Shown in pieces: positions 46,601-61,230 of a stretch of DNA of 64,000 bases (the first letter of the stretch is position 1; each line of letters opens with the position of its first letter). The translations under genes were made by a program, and so were the position numbers. The stretch is from contig OY970377.1 of assembly GCA_963718775.1 (NCBI GenBank), positions 2,666,001 to 2,730,000 of the forward strand. The letters are read 5' to 3'. The notes beneath the pieces were generated by a model, which was not told where the DNA came from, searched no databases, and saw only the letters and a list, made by a program, of their open reading frames with translations. Origin of the DNA: VRUE01 sp963718775 (GTDB lineage: Bacteria; Actinomycetota; Thermoleophilia; Solirubrobacterales; 70-9).

Positions 46601-49125
46601 GGCCGCGGCTTTCTTGGAGATGGCCTTGCGGGCGGCTGCAGAGGCCGGCTGCGAGACGGTCGAGGACCTGCGGCTGTGCAGCCCCCTCGTCCTTCCCGAG
46701 CGCGGCGCGATCCAGGTCCAGGTGAGCGTCGGCGAGCCCGGCGAAGGGGGCGCGCGGAAGGTCTCGATCCATTCCCGTCCCGAGCCCGATCGGGAGAGCG
46801 CCGAGGAGGACGAGTGGGCCTGCAATGCCGAGGGCCGTCTCGTCCCCGAGGTGTCGCCTGCCCCCGAGCCACCCAGCTCCTGGCCGCCTGCCGGCGCCCA
46901 GCCGCTCGACGTCGAGGACGTCTACGACCGGCTCGCCGACCAGGGCATCGAGCTCGGCGCCGCCTTCCAGGGGCTCGCCGCCGCCTGGCGCGTCGGCGAG
47001 GGCCTCTGCGCCGAGATCGAGCTCGCCGAGGAGCAGCTGGAGCAGGCCCCGAGGTTCGGCCTGCACCCGGCGCTGTCGCAGCTGGCACTGCAGCTCGTCG
47101 CCCTGGAGGCCGGGGGCGAGGACGCCGAGCTGCCGGCCCTCCTTGGCGCCGTCTCGGTGCGCTCGCCGGGGGCCACCAAGCTGCGCGTTTGGAGCGCTGC
47201 GGGCGACGCTGAGGACGGCGCCTGCCTCGGCCTTGCCGACGGCGACGGCAAGCCACTGGGCGCAGTCCGGGGCCTCGTCTGCGCCCCGCTCGCGGTCGAG
47301 CAGGCACAGGGTGCGCGGCGCTCCCGGCGCGAGCCGCTGCTGCGGCTCGAGTGGATCGAGGTCGATGCGCCCCCGGCCACGGGGGCAGCGAGCCCCGGGC
47401 TCGTCGTCGAGGACTCGTTCGCCTCGCTCGCCGGCGAGGGAGTGCCGCCGCGCGCCGCGCAAGCGGCGACCGAGCGGGCGCTCGAGCTGCTGCAGAGTTG
47501 GATCGCCGGGGAGCGGCTGGGCGATTCCCGGCTGGCGATCCTGACCCGGGGAGCGGTTGCCCCCGCGGCGGACGAAGAGCCCGACCTCGCCGCGGCGTCG
47601 CTCTGGGGCCTGGTGCGCTCGGCCCAGGCCGAGTACCCCGGCAGCTTCGTCCTCGTCGACGTCGACGGCTCCGAGCCCTCCCGCCAGAGCTTGGCCGCGG
47701 CGCTCGAGCTGACGGCGGAGGAGCCCCAGCTGGCGATCCGTCAGGGCAGGGTGCTGGCCCCGCGGTTGGCGCGACTCGCCGGCGAGGAGGAGAAGGAGGC
47801 CACGGCGCCGACGCTCGACCCCGGGTCCACGGTCCTCGTCAGCGGCGCCGGCGGTGGCCTCGGCGCGCTCGTCGCCCGCCATCTGGCCGAGCGGCACGGC
47901 GCCCGCAACCTGGTGCTGGTCTGCACGGGCAGCGAGGAGCTGGACGGCGCGGCAGCGCTGAAGACGCGCCTCGACGAGCTGGGCTGCAGCGCCCGGGTCG
48001 AGGACTGCGACGTCGCCGATCGCGAGCAGCTGCGGCGCCTGCTCGACTCGATCGACCCTGCGCACCCGCTGGGCCTGGTCGTCCACGCGACCCGCGTGCT
48101 CGACGACGGAGTGCTCGGCGCCCTCGACCCGGAGCGGCTGGAGCGGGTGATGCGGCCCAAGGTCGACGGCGCATGGAACCTGCACGAGCTGACCGCGGGC
48201 TCGCAGCCGAGCGAGTTCCTGCTCTTTTCCTCGGTCAGCGGCGTGCTCGGCGGCGCCGCGCAGGCCAACTACGCGGCCGCCAACGCATTTCTCGACGCGC
48301 TCGCCACCTATCGCCAGGCCCGTGGCCTTGCCGCCACCTCGCTGGCCTGGGGCCTGGTCGATCTCGGCGAGGACGGAGACGGCCTGGACGAGGCCGGCCG
48401 GGCGCGGATGGCGCGAGCCGGCATCGCGCCGCTGGGAGCCGACTTGGCGCTGGCGCTCTTCGACCGTGCCCGGGCCGCTGGCGAGCCGCTGCTGGCGCCG
48501 ATCGAGCTCGAGCGGGCCGGCCTGCGCGCGCAGGCCAGGGACGGCCTGCTGCCGGCGATCATGCGAGGGCTGGCGCCGGGCTCGGGCCGCCGCGGCGGCG
48601 CCCGGGCGTCGCTCGCCGAGCGGCTGGTGGGCGTTCCCCGCGACGAGCGCCCGGCCCTGGTTCTGGAGCTGGTTCGCGACCATGTGGCCGCCGTGCTCGG
48701 CTATGGCTCCGGGCAGGAGGTCGAAGCCGAGCGCGCCTTCCTCGATCTCGGCTTCGACTCGCTGGCCGCGGTCGAGTTTCGCAACCGACTCAGCGCCGCG
48801 ACCGGCCTGCGCCTGCCACCCACGCTTGCCTTCGACTACCCGTCGCCAGCCGCGCTTGCCGGCTATCTCGCCGCCGCGGCGGATCCAGAGGGCGCCGACA
48901 GTCCCGAGGCGGAGATCGAGGAGGCGCTGGAGAGCCTCGAAGCGAAGCTCGCCGCGGTCGGCGGGGACCGCGGCGCCCGCGAGCGGGTCAGCATGCGCTT
49001 GCGCACGGCCCTCGCCGGCCTTTCCGGCGCCGAGACGGGCGAGGCGGAGGCAGACATGGCCGCCGATGACCTCGGCTCGATGTCGGACGACGAGGTATTC
49101 GCCCTGATCGACGAGGAGATCGGCG

Positions 49126-49133
<8 letters not shown>
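43635..49133 (+). CDS. Type I modular PKS 3: module 6, KS-AT-(inactive DH)-KR-ACP
   Basis: 1,832-aa single-module protein. The N-terminal docking helix (RLRQYLEKLTVDLRRSKRRV) is of the common DEBS-like form. KS about 43785-45030 (DTACSSSLVAMHLAAQ). AT about 45370-46230 with GHSQGEIAAAYVAG and DYAAHSVQ, like module 1, so a methylmalonyl-like unit. DH about 46470-47290 is degenerate: the catalytic His is Gln980 (GEQAVHGAALAP) and the Asp of HPALLDA is Gln1149 (HPALSQL). KR about 47825-48350 keeps VLDD and NYAAANAF, with SGAGGGLG as nucleotide loop. ACP about 48640-48870. The module should therefore leave a hydroxyl. The 3' end overlaps PKS 4 by 8 bp. Confidence 0.95.
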
Positions 49134-55329
<6,196 letters not shown>

Positions 55330-55371
55330 CTCTAAACACATGGGGGTTTGCAAAGTGATAGGGTGCACACT

Positions 55372-56145
55372 GTGAGTCAGCGGATACAGGTCCAGTCCTC
55401 AGGTGGAATTGAGGAAATGGTTGGTTTGCTGAGGCAGGAAGGGAACATTTCCCCGTCGGTGGGCTCGGGGTATGTGGATGTGCTGGGGGATCGCGACGCG
55501 ATCGGCCCGCACCGGGGTCAGCAGGTTTTTCGGAGGCGATTTCTCACAGTTGTCTATGAGCGCTTCTGGAGGCCTCTCGTTTCACGCTTCTTCTTCGGCT
55601 TCGGTGGGCCTACCGCGGACGAGGAGAAGCGCCTCACCGTTGACCTGCTCGAGGTCTCAGCGGGGGACAGGGTTATCGACGTCGGTTGCGGCCCCGGCAA
55701 CTACACGCGTGATCTGGCCAGCGCTGCCGGCGGCGGGCTCGTCGTCGGCATCGACGCCTCCGAGGCGATGGTGGCGGCGGCGGCAAAGCGGAGCGCGAAC
55801 TCGAACTCCGCCTACCTGCGAGCGGACGCGTGCGCGCTGCCCTTCGAGGACGGGGCCTTCGACGCCGCCTGCAGTGTCGGGGTGATCCACCTGATCGAGA
55901 GGCCGATGCTGGCGCTCGAGGAGATGGTCCGGGTCCTTGCTCCGGGAGGGAGGCTGGCGGTCGTCGCCAGCTGCGCGCGCAAGGGCCAGCCGGCTCACGC
56001 CAGGGGTGGCGTGACGGTCTTCGCGCAGGATGAACTGACCAGCGCGCTGCGTGATCACGGCCTCGTCGACATTCGCCAGCGCATCGTTCGCCGCGGCCAG
56101 TTCGTCTCGGCGCGGAAGCCAAAGGAGGGCCTCGATGGCAGTTGA
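55372..56145 (+). CDS. SAM-dependent methyltransferase, class I
   Basis: About 257-aa methyltransferase of the UbiE/type-11 group. SAM-binding motif I is VIDVGCGPGNYTRDLA, followed by VVGIDASEAMVAAA, DACALPFEDGAFDAACSVGV and the VRVLAPGGRLAVVA strand. The N-terminal 75 residues (QVFRRRFLTVVYERFWRPLVSRFFFGFGG) probably cap the active site. I prefer GTG 55372, with AGGG about 9 nt upstream, over TTG 55348; both are in frame. The gene follows the PKS thioesterase by 42 bp and overlaps CCR1 by 11 bp, so it is part of the operon and probably methylates the polyketide, most likely on oxygen. Target position unknown. Confidence 0.88.
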   Translation: MSQRIQVQSSGGIEEMVGLLRQEGNISPSVGSGYVDVLGDRDAIGPHRGQQVFRRRFLTVVYERFWRPLVSRFFFGFGGPTADEEKRLTVDLLEVSAGDRVIDVGCGPGNYTRDLASAAGGGLVVGIDASEAMVAAAAKRSANSNSAYLRADACALPFEDGAFDAACSVGVIHLIERPMLALEEMVRVLAPGGRLAVVASCARKGQPAHARGGVTVFAQDELTSALRDHGLVDIRQRIVRRGQFVSARKPKEGLDGS

Positions 56146-57388
56146 GACGAGAGCGGTGTCAGAGCTGGGGGTTGGGCCCGGCGAGCTGCCGGAGACGATG
56201 GCGGCCTGGGTGATCCGCGAGGAGCGCCAGGGCGAGCCCAGGGAGGCGATTCAGCTCGAGCAGGTCGGCGTGCCCGATCCCGGCCCTTTCGAGGTGATCG
56301 TCCGCGTCATGGCGGCGGGAGTGAACTTCAACAACGTCTGGGCGGCGCTCGGCAAGCCGGTCTCGGTCTTCGGCTACGGCGACCACCCCGAGTACGGGCA
56401 CCACATCGGCGGCTCCGACGCCTCGGGGATCGTCTGGAAGGTCGGCGAGGGCGTGACTCGCTGGAAGCCGGGCGACGAGGTCGTGACCCATCCGGCCCAG
56501 GCGTCCTACGAGGACGTCGAGGTGCACGGGCTCGACCCGACCCTTGCGCCGTCGGCCCGTGCCTGGGGCTACGAGACGACCTGGGGCTCCTTCGCCCAGT
56601 TCACCAAGGTGCAGGCCCAGCAGCTGCTGCCGCGTCCGCAAAGCCTTTCCTGGGCGGAGTCGGCCACCTACGGCCTCGCCTACTTCACCGCCTACCGGAT
56701 GCTGATCGACCAGTGCAAGCTGCAGGCCGGCCACAACGTCTTGATCTGGGGCGCCGCCGGCGGCCTCGGCGTCTTCGCCACCCAGCTCTGCAAGGCGGCG
56801 GGAGCCAACGCGGTCGGCGTCGTCTCCTCAGACGAGAAGGGCGAGCTGGTCAAGCAGCTGGGCGCCGTGGACTACATCAACCGCAACGAGTTCGGCGCGA
56901 TGATGCGGACCCCCGAGAACCTCGCCGATCCCGCCAAGGACAAGGAGCGCTTCAAGGCCTCCAGGGGCTTTGCCAAGCGGGTCAAGGAGATCCTCGGCGA
57001 CGCCCCCGACATCGTCTTCGAGCACGTCGGCCAAGCGACCTTCCCGACCTCGGTCTTCGTCGTCAAGCCGTTCGGCAAAGTCGTCATCTGCGGCGCCACC
57101 TCGGGCTTCCAGCTCGACTTCGACGTGCGCTACCTGTGGATGCGCCAGAAGCAGATCATCGGCTCCCACTTCGCCAACGCCTACGAGTGCATGAAGGCCA
57201 ACCAGCTGATGGCCGAGGGCAAGGTCCGCCCCGTCATCTGGCAGACGATGGGCTTCGACGGAGTCGCCGAGGCGCACCAGCTTCTTCACGAGAACAAGCA
57301 CCTCGGCAAGATCTCGATCCTGGTCGGGGCCGAGTCTGAGTCCGAGGGCAAGAACGAGGATGGCCCGGGCGCGATCCGGGCTTCATAA
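56135..57388 (+). CDS. ccr: Crotonyl-CoA carboxylase/reductase, copy 1
   Basis: 417-aa NADPH-dependent enoyl-CoA carboxylase/reductase, which reductively carboxylates crotonyl-CoA or longer 2-enoyl-CoA to ethylmalonyl or alkylmalonyl-CoA for PKS extension. Family marks: NFNNVWAALGKPVSVFGY, HHIGGSDASGIVWKVG, WGYETTWGSFAQFTKVQ, the NADPH loop IWGAAGGLGVFATQL and DIVFEHVGQATFPTSVFVV. It begins at ATG 56135 with the strong RBS AAAGGAGGG (56121-56129), overlapping the methyltransferase stop; a longer frame from 56051 lies inside the methyltransferase and is not used. The second copy follows 10 bp downstream. Its presence supports branched extender use by the non-malonyl ATs. Confidence 0.95.
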   Translation: MAVETRAVSELGVGPGELPETMAAWVIREERQGEPREAIQLEQVGVPDPGPFEVIVRVMAAGVNFNNVWAALGKPVSVFGYGDHPEYGHHIGGSDASGIVWKVGEGVTRWKPGDEVVTHPAQASYEDVEVHGLDPTLAPSARAWGYETTWGSFAQFTKVQAQQLLPRPQSLSWAESATYGLAYFTAYRMLIDQCKLQAGHNVLIWGAAGGLGVFATQLCKAAGANAVGVVSSDEKGELVKQLGAVDYINRNEFGAMMRTPENLADPAKDKERFKASRGFAKRVKEILGDAPDIVFEHVGQATFPTSVFVVKPFGKVVICGATSGFQLDFDVRYLWMRQKQIIGSHFANAYECMKANQLMAEGKVRPVIWQTMGFDGVAEAHQLLHENKHLGKISILVGAESESEGKNEDGPGAIRAS

Positions 57389-57398
57389 GGGGGACACG

Positions 57399-58650
57399 GT
57401 GGCCGTTGACACGCACGCAGTCGCAAAGCTGGGCGTCGAGCCCGGCGAGTTGCCGAAGACGATGGCGGCCTGGGTGATCCGCGAGGAGCGCCAGGGCGAG
57501 CCGACCGAGGCCTTCCAGCTCGAGCAGATCGAGGTGCCGGAGCCGGGGCCATTCGAGGTGATCGTCCGGGTCATGGCGGCGGGGGTGAACTTCAACAACG
57601 TCTGGGCGGCGCTCGGCAAGCCGGTCTCGGTCTTCGGCTACGGCGACCACCCCGAGCACGGCCACCACATCGGCGGCTCCGACGCCTCGGGGATCGTCTG
57701 GAAGGTCGGCGCCGGTGTCAGTCGCTGGAAGCCGGGCGACGAGGTGGTCATGCACACCGCCCAGTACTCCTACGAGGACGTCGAGGTGCACGGCCTCGAC
57801 CCGACCGTCGCTCCCTCTGTACGGGCCTGGGGCTACGAGACCACCTGGGGCTCCTTCGCCCAGTTCACCAAAGTGCAGGCCCAGCAGCTGCTGCCCCGCC
57901 CGCAGAGCCTGACCTGGGCGGAGTCGGCTTCCTACGGCCTCGCCTACTTCACCGCCTACCGGATGCTGATCGACCAGTGCAAGCTGCAGGCCGGCCACAA
58001 CGTCTTGATCTGGGGCGCGGCCGGCGGCCTCGGCGTCTTCGCCACCCAGCTCTGCAAGGCGGCCGGAGCCAACGCGGTCGGCGTCGTCTCCTCCGACGAG
58101 AAGGGCGAGCTGGTCAAGCAGCTGGGCGCCGTCGACTACATCAACCGCAACGAGTTCGGCGCGATGATGCGGACCCCCGAGAACCTCGCCGACCCGGCCA
58201 AGGACAAGGAGCGCTTCAAGGCCTCCAGGGGCTTTGCCAAGCGGGTCAAGGAGATCCTCGGCGACGCCCCCGACATCGTCTTCGAGCACGTCGGCCAGGC
58301 GACCTTCCCGACCTCGGTCTTCGTCGTCAAGCCGTTCGGCAAAGTCGTCATCTGCGGCGCCACCACCGGCTTCCAGCTCGACTTCGACGTGCGCTACCTG
58401 TGGATGCGCCAGAAGCAGATCATCGGCTCGCACGGCGCCAACGCCTATCAGGCGGCGCTGGCCAACAAGCTGATGGCGCAGGGCAAGGTCCGGCCCGTCC
58501 TCTGGCAGGCGATGGGCTTCGAGGGCGTTCCGGAGGCGCACCAGCTGCTGCTTCGAAAACAAGCACCTCGGCAAGATCTCGATCCTGGTCGGCGCCGAGT
58601 CCGAGGACGAGGGCCGCAACGAGGACGGCCCGGGCGCGATCCGCGTCTAG
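57399..58650 (+). CDS. ccr: Crotonyl-CoA carboxylase/reductase, copy 2 (frameshifted here)
   Basis: Second CCR, same motifs as copy 1 and almost identical through the middle 300 residues; differences cluster at the N-terminus and after KQIIGSH. GTG start at 57399, 10 bp after copy 1. Near 58553-58557 one extra base in CTGCTTCGAAAAC shifts the frame. Removing it restores ENKHLGKISILVGAES and a stop (TAG) at 58648-58650 matching the end of copy 1. Uncorrected, the frame runs on into the next gene and gives a false 697-aa fusion. I treat the shift as a sequencing error in a repeated segment. Same reaction as copy 1, possibly with another enoyl-CoA. Confidence 0.9.
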
Positions 58651-58670
58651 CGGTTGCGGGAAGCTCCACG

Positions 58671-59453
58671 ATGCTTCTGAAGACCCGTCGTTGGGGCGCT
58701 GAGAGCTCGCGCTACGTCGTCTGCGTGCATGGGGTGGCGCAGCACGGGGGTGTGTTCGAGGAAATGGGCGAGCGGCTGTCTGCGGACGGCCACTCGGTGC
58801 TCGCCGTCGACCTTCGCGGGCATGGAGAGTCGGGCCGCGAGCCGCCATGGAGCTCGGCCACGCACGTCGCCGATCTGATCGAGACGCTCGACGCTGCCGG
58901 CGTCGAGCGGGTCAGCTGGGTCGGCCACAGCTTCGGCGGCAGGCTGGTTGCCGAGGCCGCCGCGCGGGAGAGTGAGCGCGCCGATCGCCTCGTTCTCCTC
59001 GACCCGGGCCTGGAAGTGCCTGCGGCGCGGGCGCTGCGAAGCGCCGAAATCGATCGCCTCGACTGGAGCTTTGCGACGATCGACGGGGCCGTCAACGCAC
59101 TGCTCTCCAGCGATTCCGTCGTCGCTTCGCCCCGGCGGGTGGTGGAGGAATACGTGCGGGCCGACGTCCGCAAAGGCCCAGACGACCGTTTCCGCTTCAG
59201 CTTCTGTCCCAGCGCGGCCGTCGTCGCCTGGAGCGAGATGGCCCTGCCGGCGCCGCCGATCGCCCTGGTCCCGACCCTCGTGGTTCGCGTTGAGAGCCCG
59301 CTGTTCGACGGCGACAGCGCGCACGGATCGCGCTACAGGGAGGCGCTGGGAGACCTGCTCGCCTCGGAGACGGTTCCCAACGGGCACAACGTCCTCTGGG
59401 AGTCGCCGACCGAGACGATCGCCGCCGTCGCGGCGTTCCTGAGGCCGGCTTAG
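58671..59453 (+). CDS. Alpha/beta hydrolase at end of PKS operon
   Basis: 260-aa alpha/beta hydrolase with oxyanion region VCVHGVAQHGG, DLRGHGESG, nucleophile elbow GHSFGG (Ser87), and catalytic His in NGHNVLWES near the C-terminus. ATG at 58671, 20 bp after the corrected end of CCR2. It resembles the MhpC/haloperoxidase-like group more than the classical type II thioesterases of PKS clusters, so lactone or ester hydrolysis, or an editing thioesterase, are both possible. Last gene of the operon; the next gene is convergent, 7 bp away. Confidence 0.82.
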   Translation: MLLKTRRWGAESSRYVVCVHGVAQHGGVFEEMGERLSADGHSVLAVDLRGHGESGREPPWSSATHVADLIETLDAAGVERVSWVGHSFGGRLVAEAAARESERADRLVLLDPGLEVPAARALRSAEIDRLDWSFATIDGAVNALLSSDSVVASPRRVVEEYVRADVRKGPDDRFRFSFCPSAAVVAWSEMALPAPPIALVPTLVVRVESPLFDGDSAHGSRYREALGDLLASETVPNGHNVLWESPTETIAAVAAFLRPA

Positions 59454-59460
59454 CGGTCGC

Positions 59461-60162
59461 TCAGCGCTGCGGCCCGGCCTCGCACGAGTGCGAGCGGCCG
59501 ATCCCGGCTTCGCCGTCGCAGTAGTCGAAGCCGGCGCCGCCGTAGAGCTGGTCGGCGGCACTGCCGCCGAGGAGACGATCGTTGCCGGCGTCGCCGTGGC
59601 AGCCGTCCTGCCCCCCGCCCATCTCGCAGACGTCCCGCCCGGGGCCGCCCCAGCAGCCGTCGCTGCCGTTGCCGGTCTCGCAGTAGTCGTTGCCCGGCCC
59701 GCCGACGCAGTCGGTGTTCACCGGGCCAGAGACGCAGACGTCGTCGCCGCCGTTGCCGATGCAGCGGTTGCGCCGGCTCCCCTGCGGATAGCAGAAGTCT
59801 TCCTCCTCGTTGCCGATCAGCTTGTCCGATCCCGAGCCGAGATAGGCGTAGAGCGGCACCGGCAGCGGATCCAGCACCTCGATCTTGTCGTTGGAGGCCC
59901 CCATTTCGATCACCACCGTGCCGGCCTCTGTCAGCCCGCAGGTGGCGGCGCTGAAGCTGCGAGTGAGGCGACAGCCAAGCGGACGGGCGCTCTCCAGCTG
60001 GCCGTTGACGAGAAGCTGAGAGCCGCTGACGGTGAGGCGGAGATGAGTTCCCGCCTCGGCGCCGCGGATGACGATGCCGCTGGAGGAGACGGGCTCCGCC
60101 GAGCTGCCCCCGGCAAAGAGGAAGAGCGCCGCGACGGCGAGGACGGGAAGGGCGCGCCGCAC
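59461..60162 (-). CDS. Secreted Cys-rich RTX-like calcium-binding repeat protein
   Basis: 233-aa exported protein with a signal peptide (MRRALPVLAVAALFLFAGGS). After a small beta-rich domain come RTX-like nonapeptide repeats in the last 100 residues, of the type GGPGNDYCETGNGSDGC, GGPGRDVCEMGGGQDGC and GDAGNDRLLGG. Such repeats form a calcium-binding beta roll. Here Cys occurs at regular places in the repeats, which suggests disulfide links between turns outside the cell. GTG start at 60160-60162, 2 bp after the STAS gene stop. No link to the PKS is evident. Confidence 0.75.
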   Translation of the reverse strand: MRRALPVLAVAALFLFAGGSSAEPVSSSGIVIRGAEAGTHLRLTVSGSQLLVNGQLESARPLGCRLTRSFSAATCGLTEAGTVVIEMGASNDKIEVLDPLPVPLYAYLGSGSDKLIGNEEEDFCYPQGSRRNRCIGNGGDDVCVSGPVNTDCVGGPGNDYCETGNGSDGCWGGPGRDVCEMGGGQDGCHGDAGNDRLLGGSAADQLYGGAGFDYCDGEAGIGRSHSCEAGPQR

Positions 60163-60164
60163 GT

Positions 60165-60524
60165 TCAGCCGCGCAACCGGGCGAGCGCTGCCTGCCGGTC
60201 TGGGTGGGACGGAATCGTCGAATCGAGGCCGGTGATGTCGAGCACCCGTGCCACCTGGTCGCCGACTCCGCAGAGGGCGAAGCGTCCGTTGCCGTCGAGT
60301 TGCTGCCAGGCCCTCACTATGAGGGCTATCCCGGTCGAATCGATGAACTCGCAGCGGCTCAGGTCGATCAGCAGCGCTGCCTCGGGGTCGGCCAGGGGCG
60401 CCTCCAGCTCTCGCTCGAGCTGTGCGGCCGTGTTCATGTCCAGCTCGCCCTCGACGAGGACCACGAACGCGCCGGTCTCCTGCTCGCTATGGACTTTGAA
60501 GGGCGCGGGAGTCAAACGCAGCAA
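60165..60524 (-). CDS. STAS-domain anti-sigma factor antagonist
   Basis: 119-aa SpoIIAA-like protein. The core is VVLVEGELDMNTAAQLERE, then LLIDLSRCEFIDSTGIALI, with the Ser of DSTG being the phosphorylation site by which a partner kinase controls such proteins. No anti-sigma factor or sigma gene is adjacent. TTG start at 60522-60524. It follows a small winged-helix-like gene by 28 bp and precedes the RTX-like gene by 2 bp, so the three may be one transcript. Confidence 0.88.
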   Translation of the reverse strand: MLRLTPAPFKVHSEQETGAFVVLVEGELDMNTAAQLERELEAPLADPEAALLIDLSRCEFIDSTGIALIVRAWQQLDGNGRFALCGVGDQVARVLDITGLDSTIPSHPDRQAALARLRG

Positions 60525-60552
60525 GCGATGGTACTGGAGGCTGCCAAGCAGT

Positions 60553-60811
60553 TCATCCGCCGAGCAGCTCGTCGAAGCGCAGCGCGGCGCGGGTCGGCAG
60601 CACGAAGGACTCGCTGCGATGCAGGAGGCCGGCGCCGGCGAGGTCGCGGACCGCCCGCTCGACCGCGTCCGTCGTCGCCCTCGCCGAGCTCGCGGACCAG
60701 CTCGGCGAGGGTGATCACCGTGGGGTGGAGGGCAAGCACCTGCTGCAGGACCGCCGACTCGGTCGCGGCGTCCTGTGCGCTGGTGCTGCGGATCTCTTCC
60801 CTGTGGTTCAC
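60553..60811 (-). CDS. Small winged-helix-like protein (frameshifted here)
   Basis: About 85 aa once one extra base near 60686-60692 is removed: QQVLALHPTVITLAELVRE, then DAVERAVRDLAGAGLL, HRSESFVLPTRAALRFDELL and a stop at 60553. This pattern is a short winged-helix DNA-binding fold. Without correction the frame turns into an Arg-rich run and overlaps the STAS gene; with it, a clean 28-bp gap appears. GTG start at 60809-60811. Function unknown; probably a small regulator linked to the STAS gene. Confidence 0.55.
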
Positions 60812-60833
60812 GCCCGCCTAGATAAGGGAATCG

Positions 60834-61145
60834 TCAGCCGTTCTCTTCCCCCCGCCGCCGGCCTTTCCGGGACCGGGGGTCCTTGGTCGCTTTCAGCGCC
60901 GCGTGTGCCCAGTCCGCTTTGACCGTGGCCCGGTAGAAGTGCTGGGTCGAGCCGCGGATCTTCTTGGTGCGGACGAGCTTGGTGGCGCCGCATTCGGCCA
61001 GCACCCTGACGTGGTAGCTGAGCGCGCTGAGCGGCTCGTCCATGTCGACCGCGAGTTCGCGCGGGCTGATCAAACGCTCCTCGGCGAGCATCTTGCGCAG
61101 GATCGCGTCGCCGCATCGGGTGCCCGAGGGCGGTGAACAGGTCAT
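60834..61145 (-). CDS. ArsR-like winged-helix regulator (N-terminus uncertain)
   Basis: About 103-aa regulator. The clear core is GDAILRKMLAEERLISPRE, LAVDMDEPLSALSYHVRVL and AECGATKLVRTKKIRGSTQH, the ArsR/HTH fold. ATG at 61143-61145 has GGGGAG 10 nt upstream. In the given frame the N-terminus reads MTCSPPSGTRC, but a +1 frame reads NDLFTALGHPMR, the usual ArsR start (LGHPxRR). So one or two single-base errors probably lie between 61110 and 61145. The C-terminal RSRKGRRRGEEN is basic. A palindrome lies just upstream. Ligand unknown. Confidence 0.7.
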   Translation of the reverse strand: MTCSPPSGTRCGDAILRKMLAEERLISPRELAVDMDEPLSALSYHVRVLAECGATKLVRTKKIRGSTQHFYRATVKADWAHAALKATKDPRSRKGRRRGEENG

Positions 61146-61200
61146 TGGTCTTGCGCTCCCCTGATTGCCATGGGGCGGCAATATAGAGCAAACGAAATCT

Positions 61201-61213
61201 ATTGTCTGACAAT
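61201..61213. promoter_or_regulatory. Palindrome ATTGTC-T-GACAAT upstream of ArsR-like gene
   Basis: A 13-bp perfect dyad lies between the ArsR-like and GH15 genes. On the minus strand TATATT (complement of 61180-61185) could be a -10 for the ArsR-like gene, putting the dyad in the -35 region. Typical placement for an autoregulatory operator. Confidence 0.45.
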
Positions 61214-61230
61214 CTTTTGTCTTCGGCCGT

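Noticed and set aside
56051..56134. N-terminal extension of CCR1
   Set aside because: It lies inside the methyltransferase gene, has no family similarity, and the ATG at 56135 has a near-perfect RBS.
57360..59453. CCR-hydrolase fusion protein of 697 aa
   Set aside because: Comparison with CCR1 shows a one-base shift near 58555. Correcting it restores the CCR2 end and a separate hydrolase with its own ATG.
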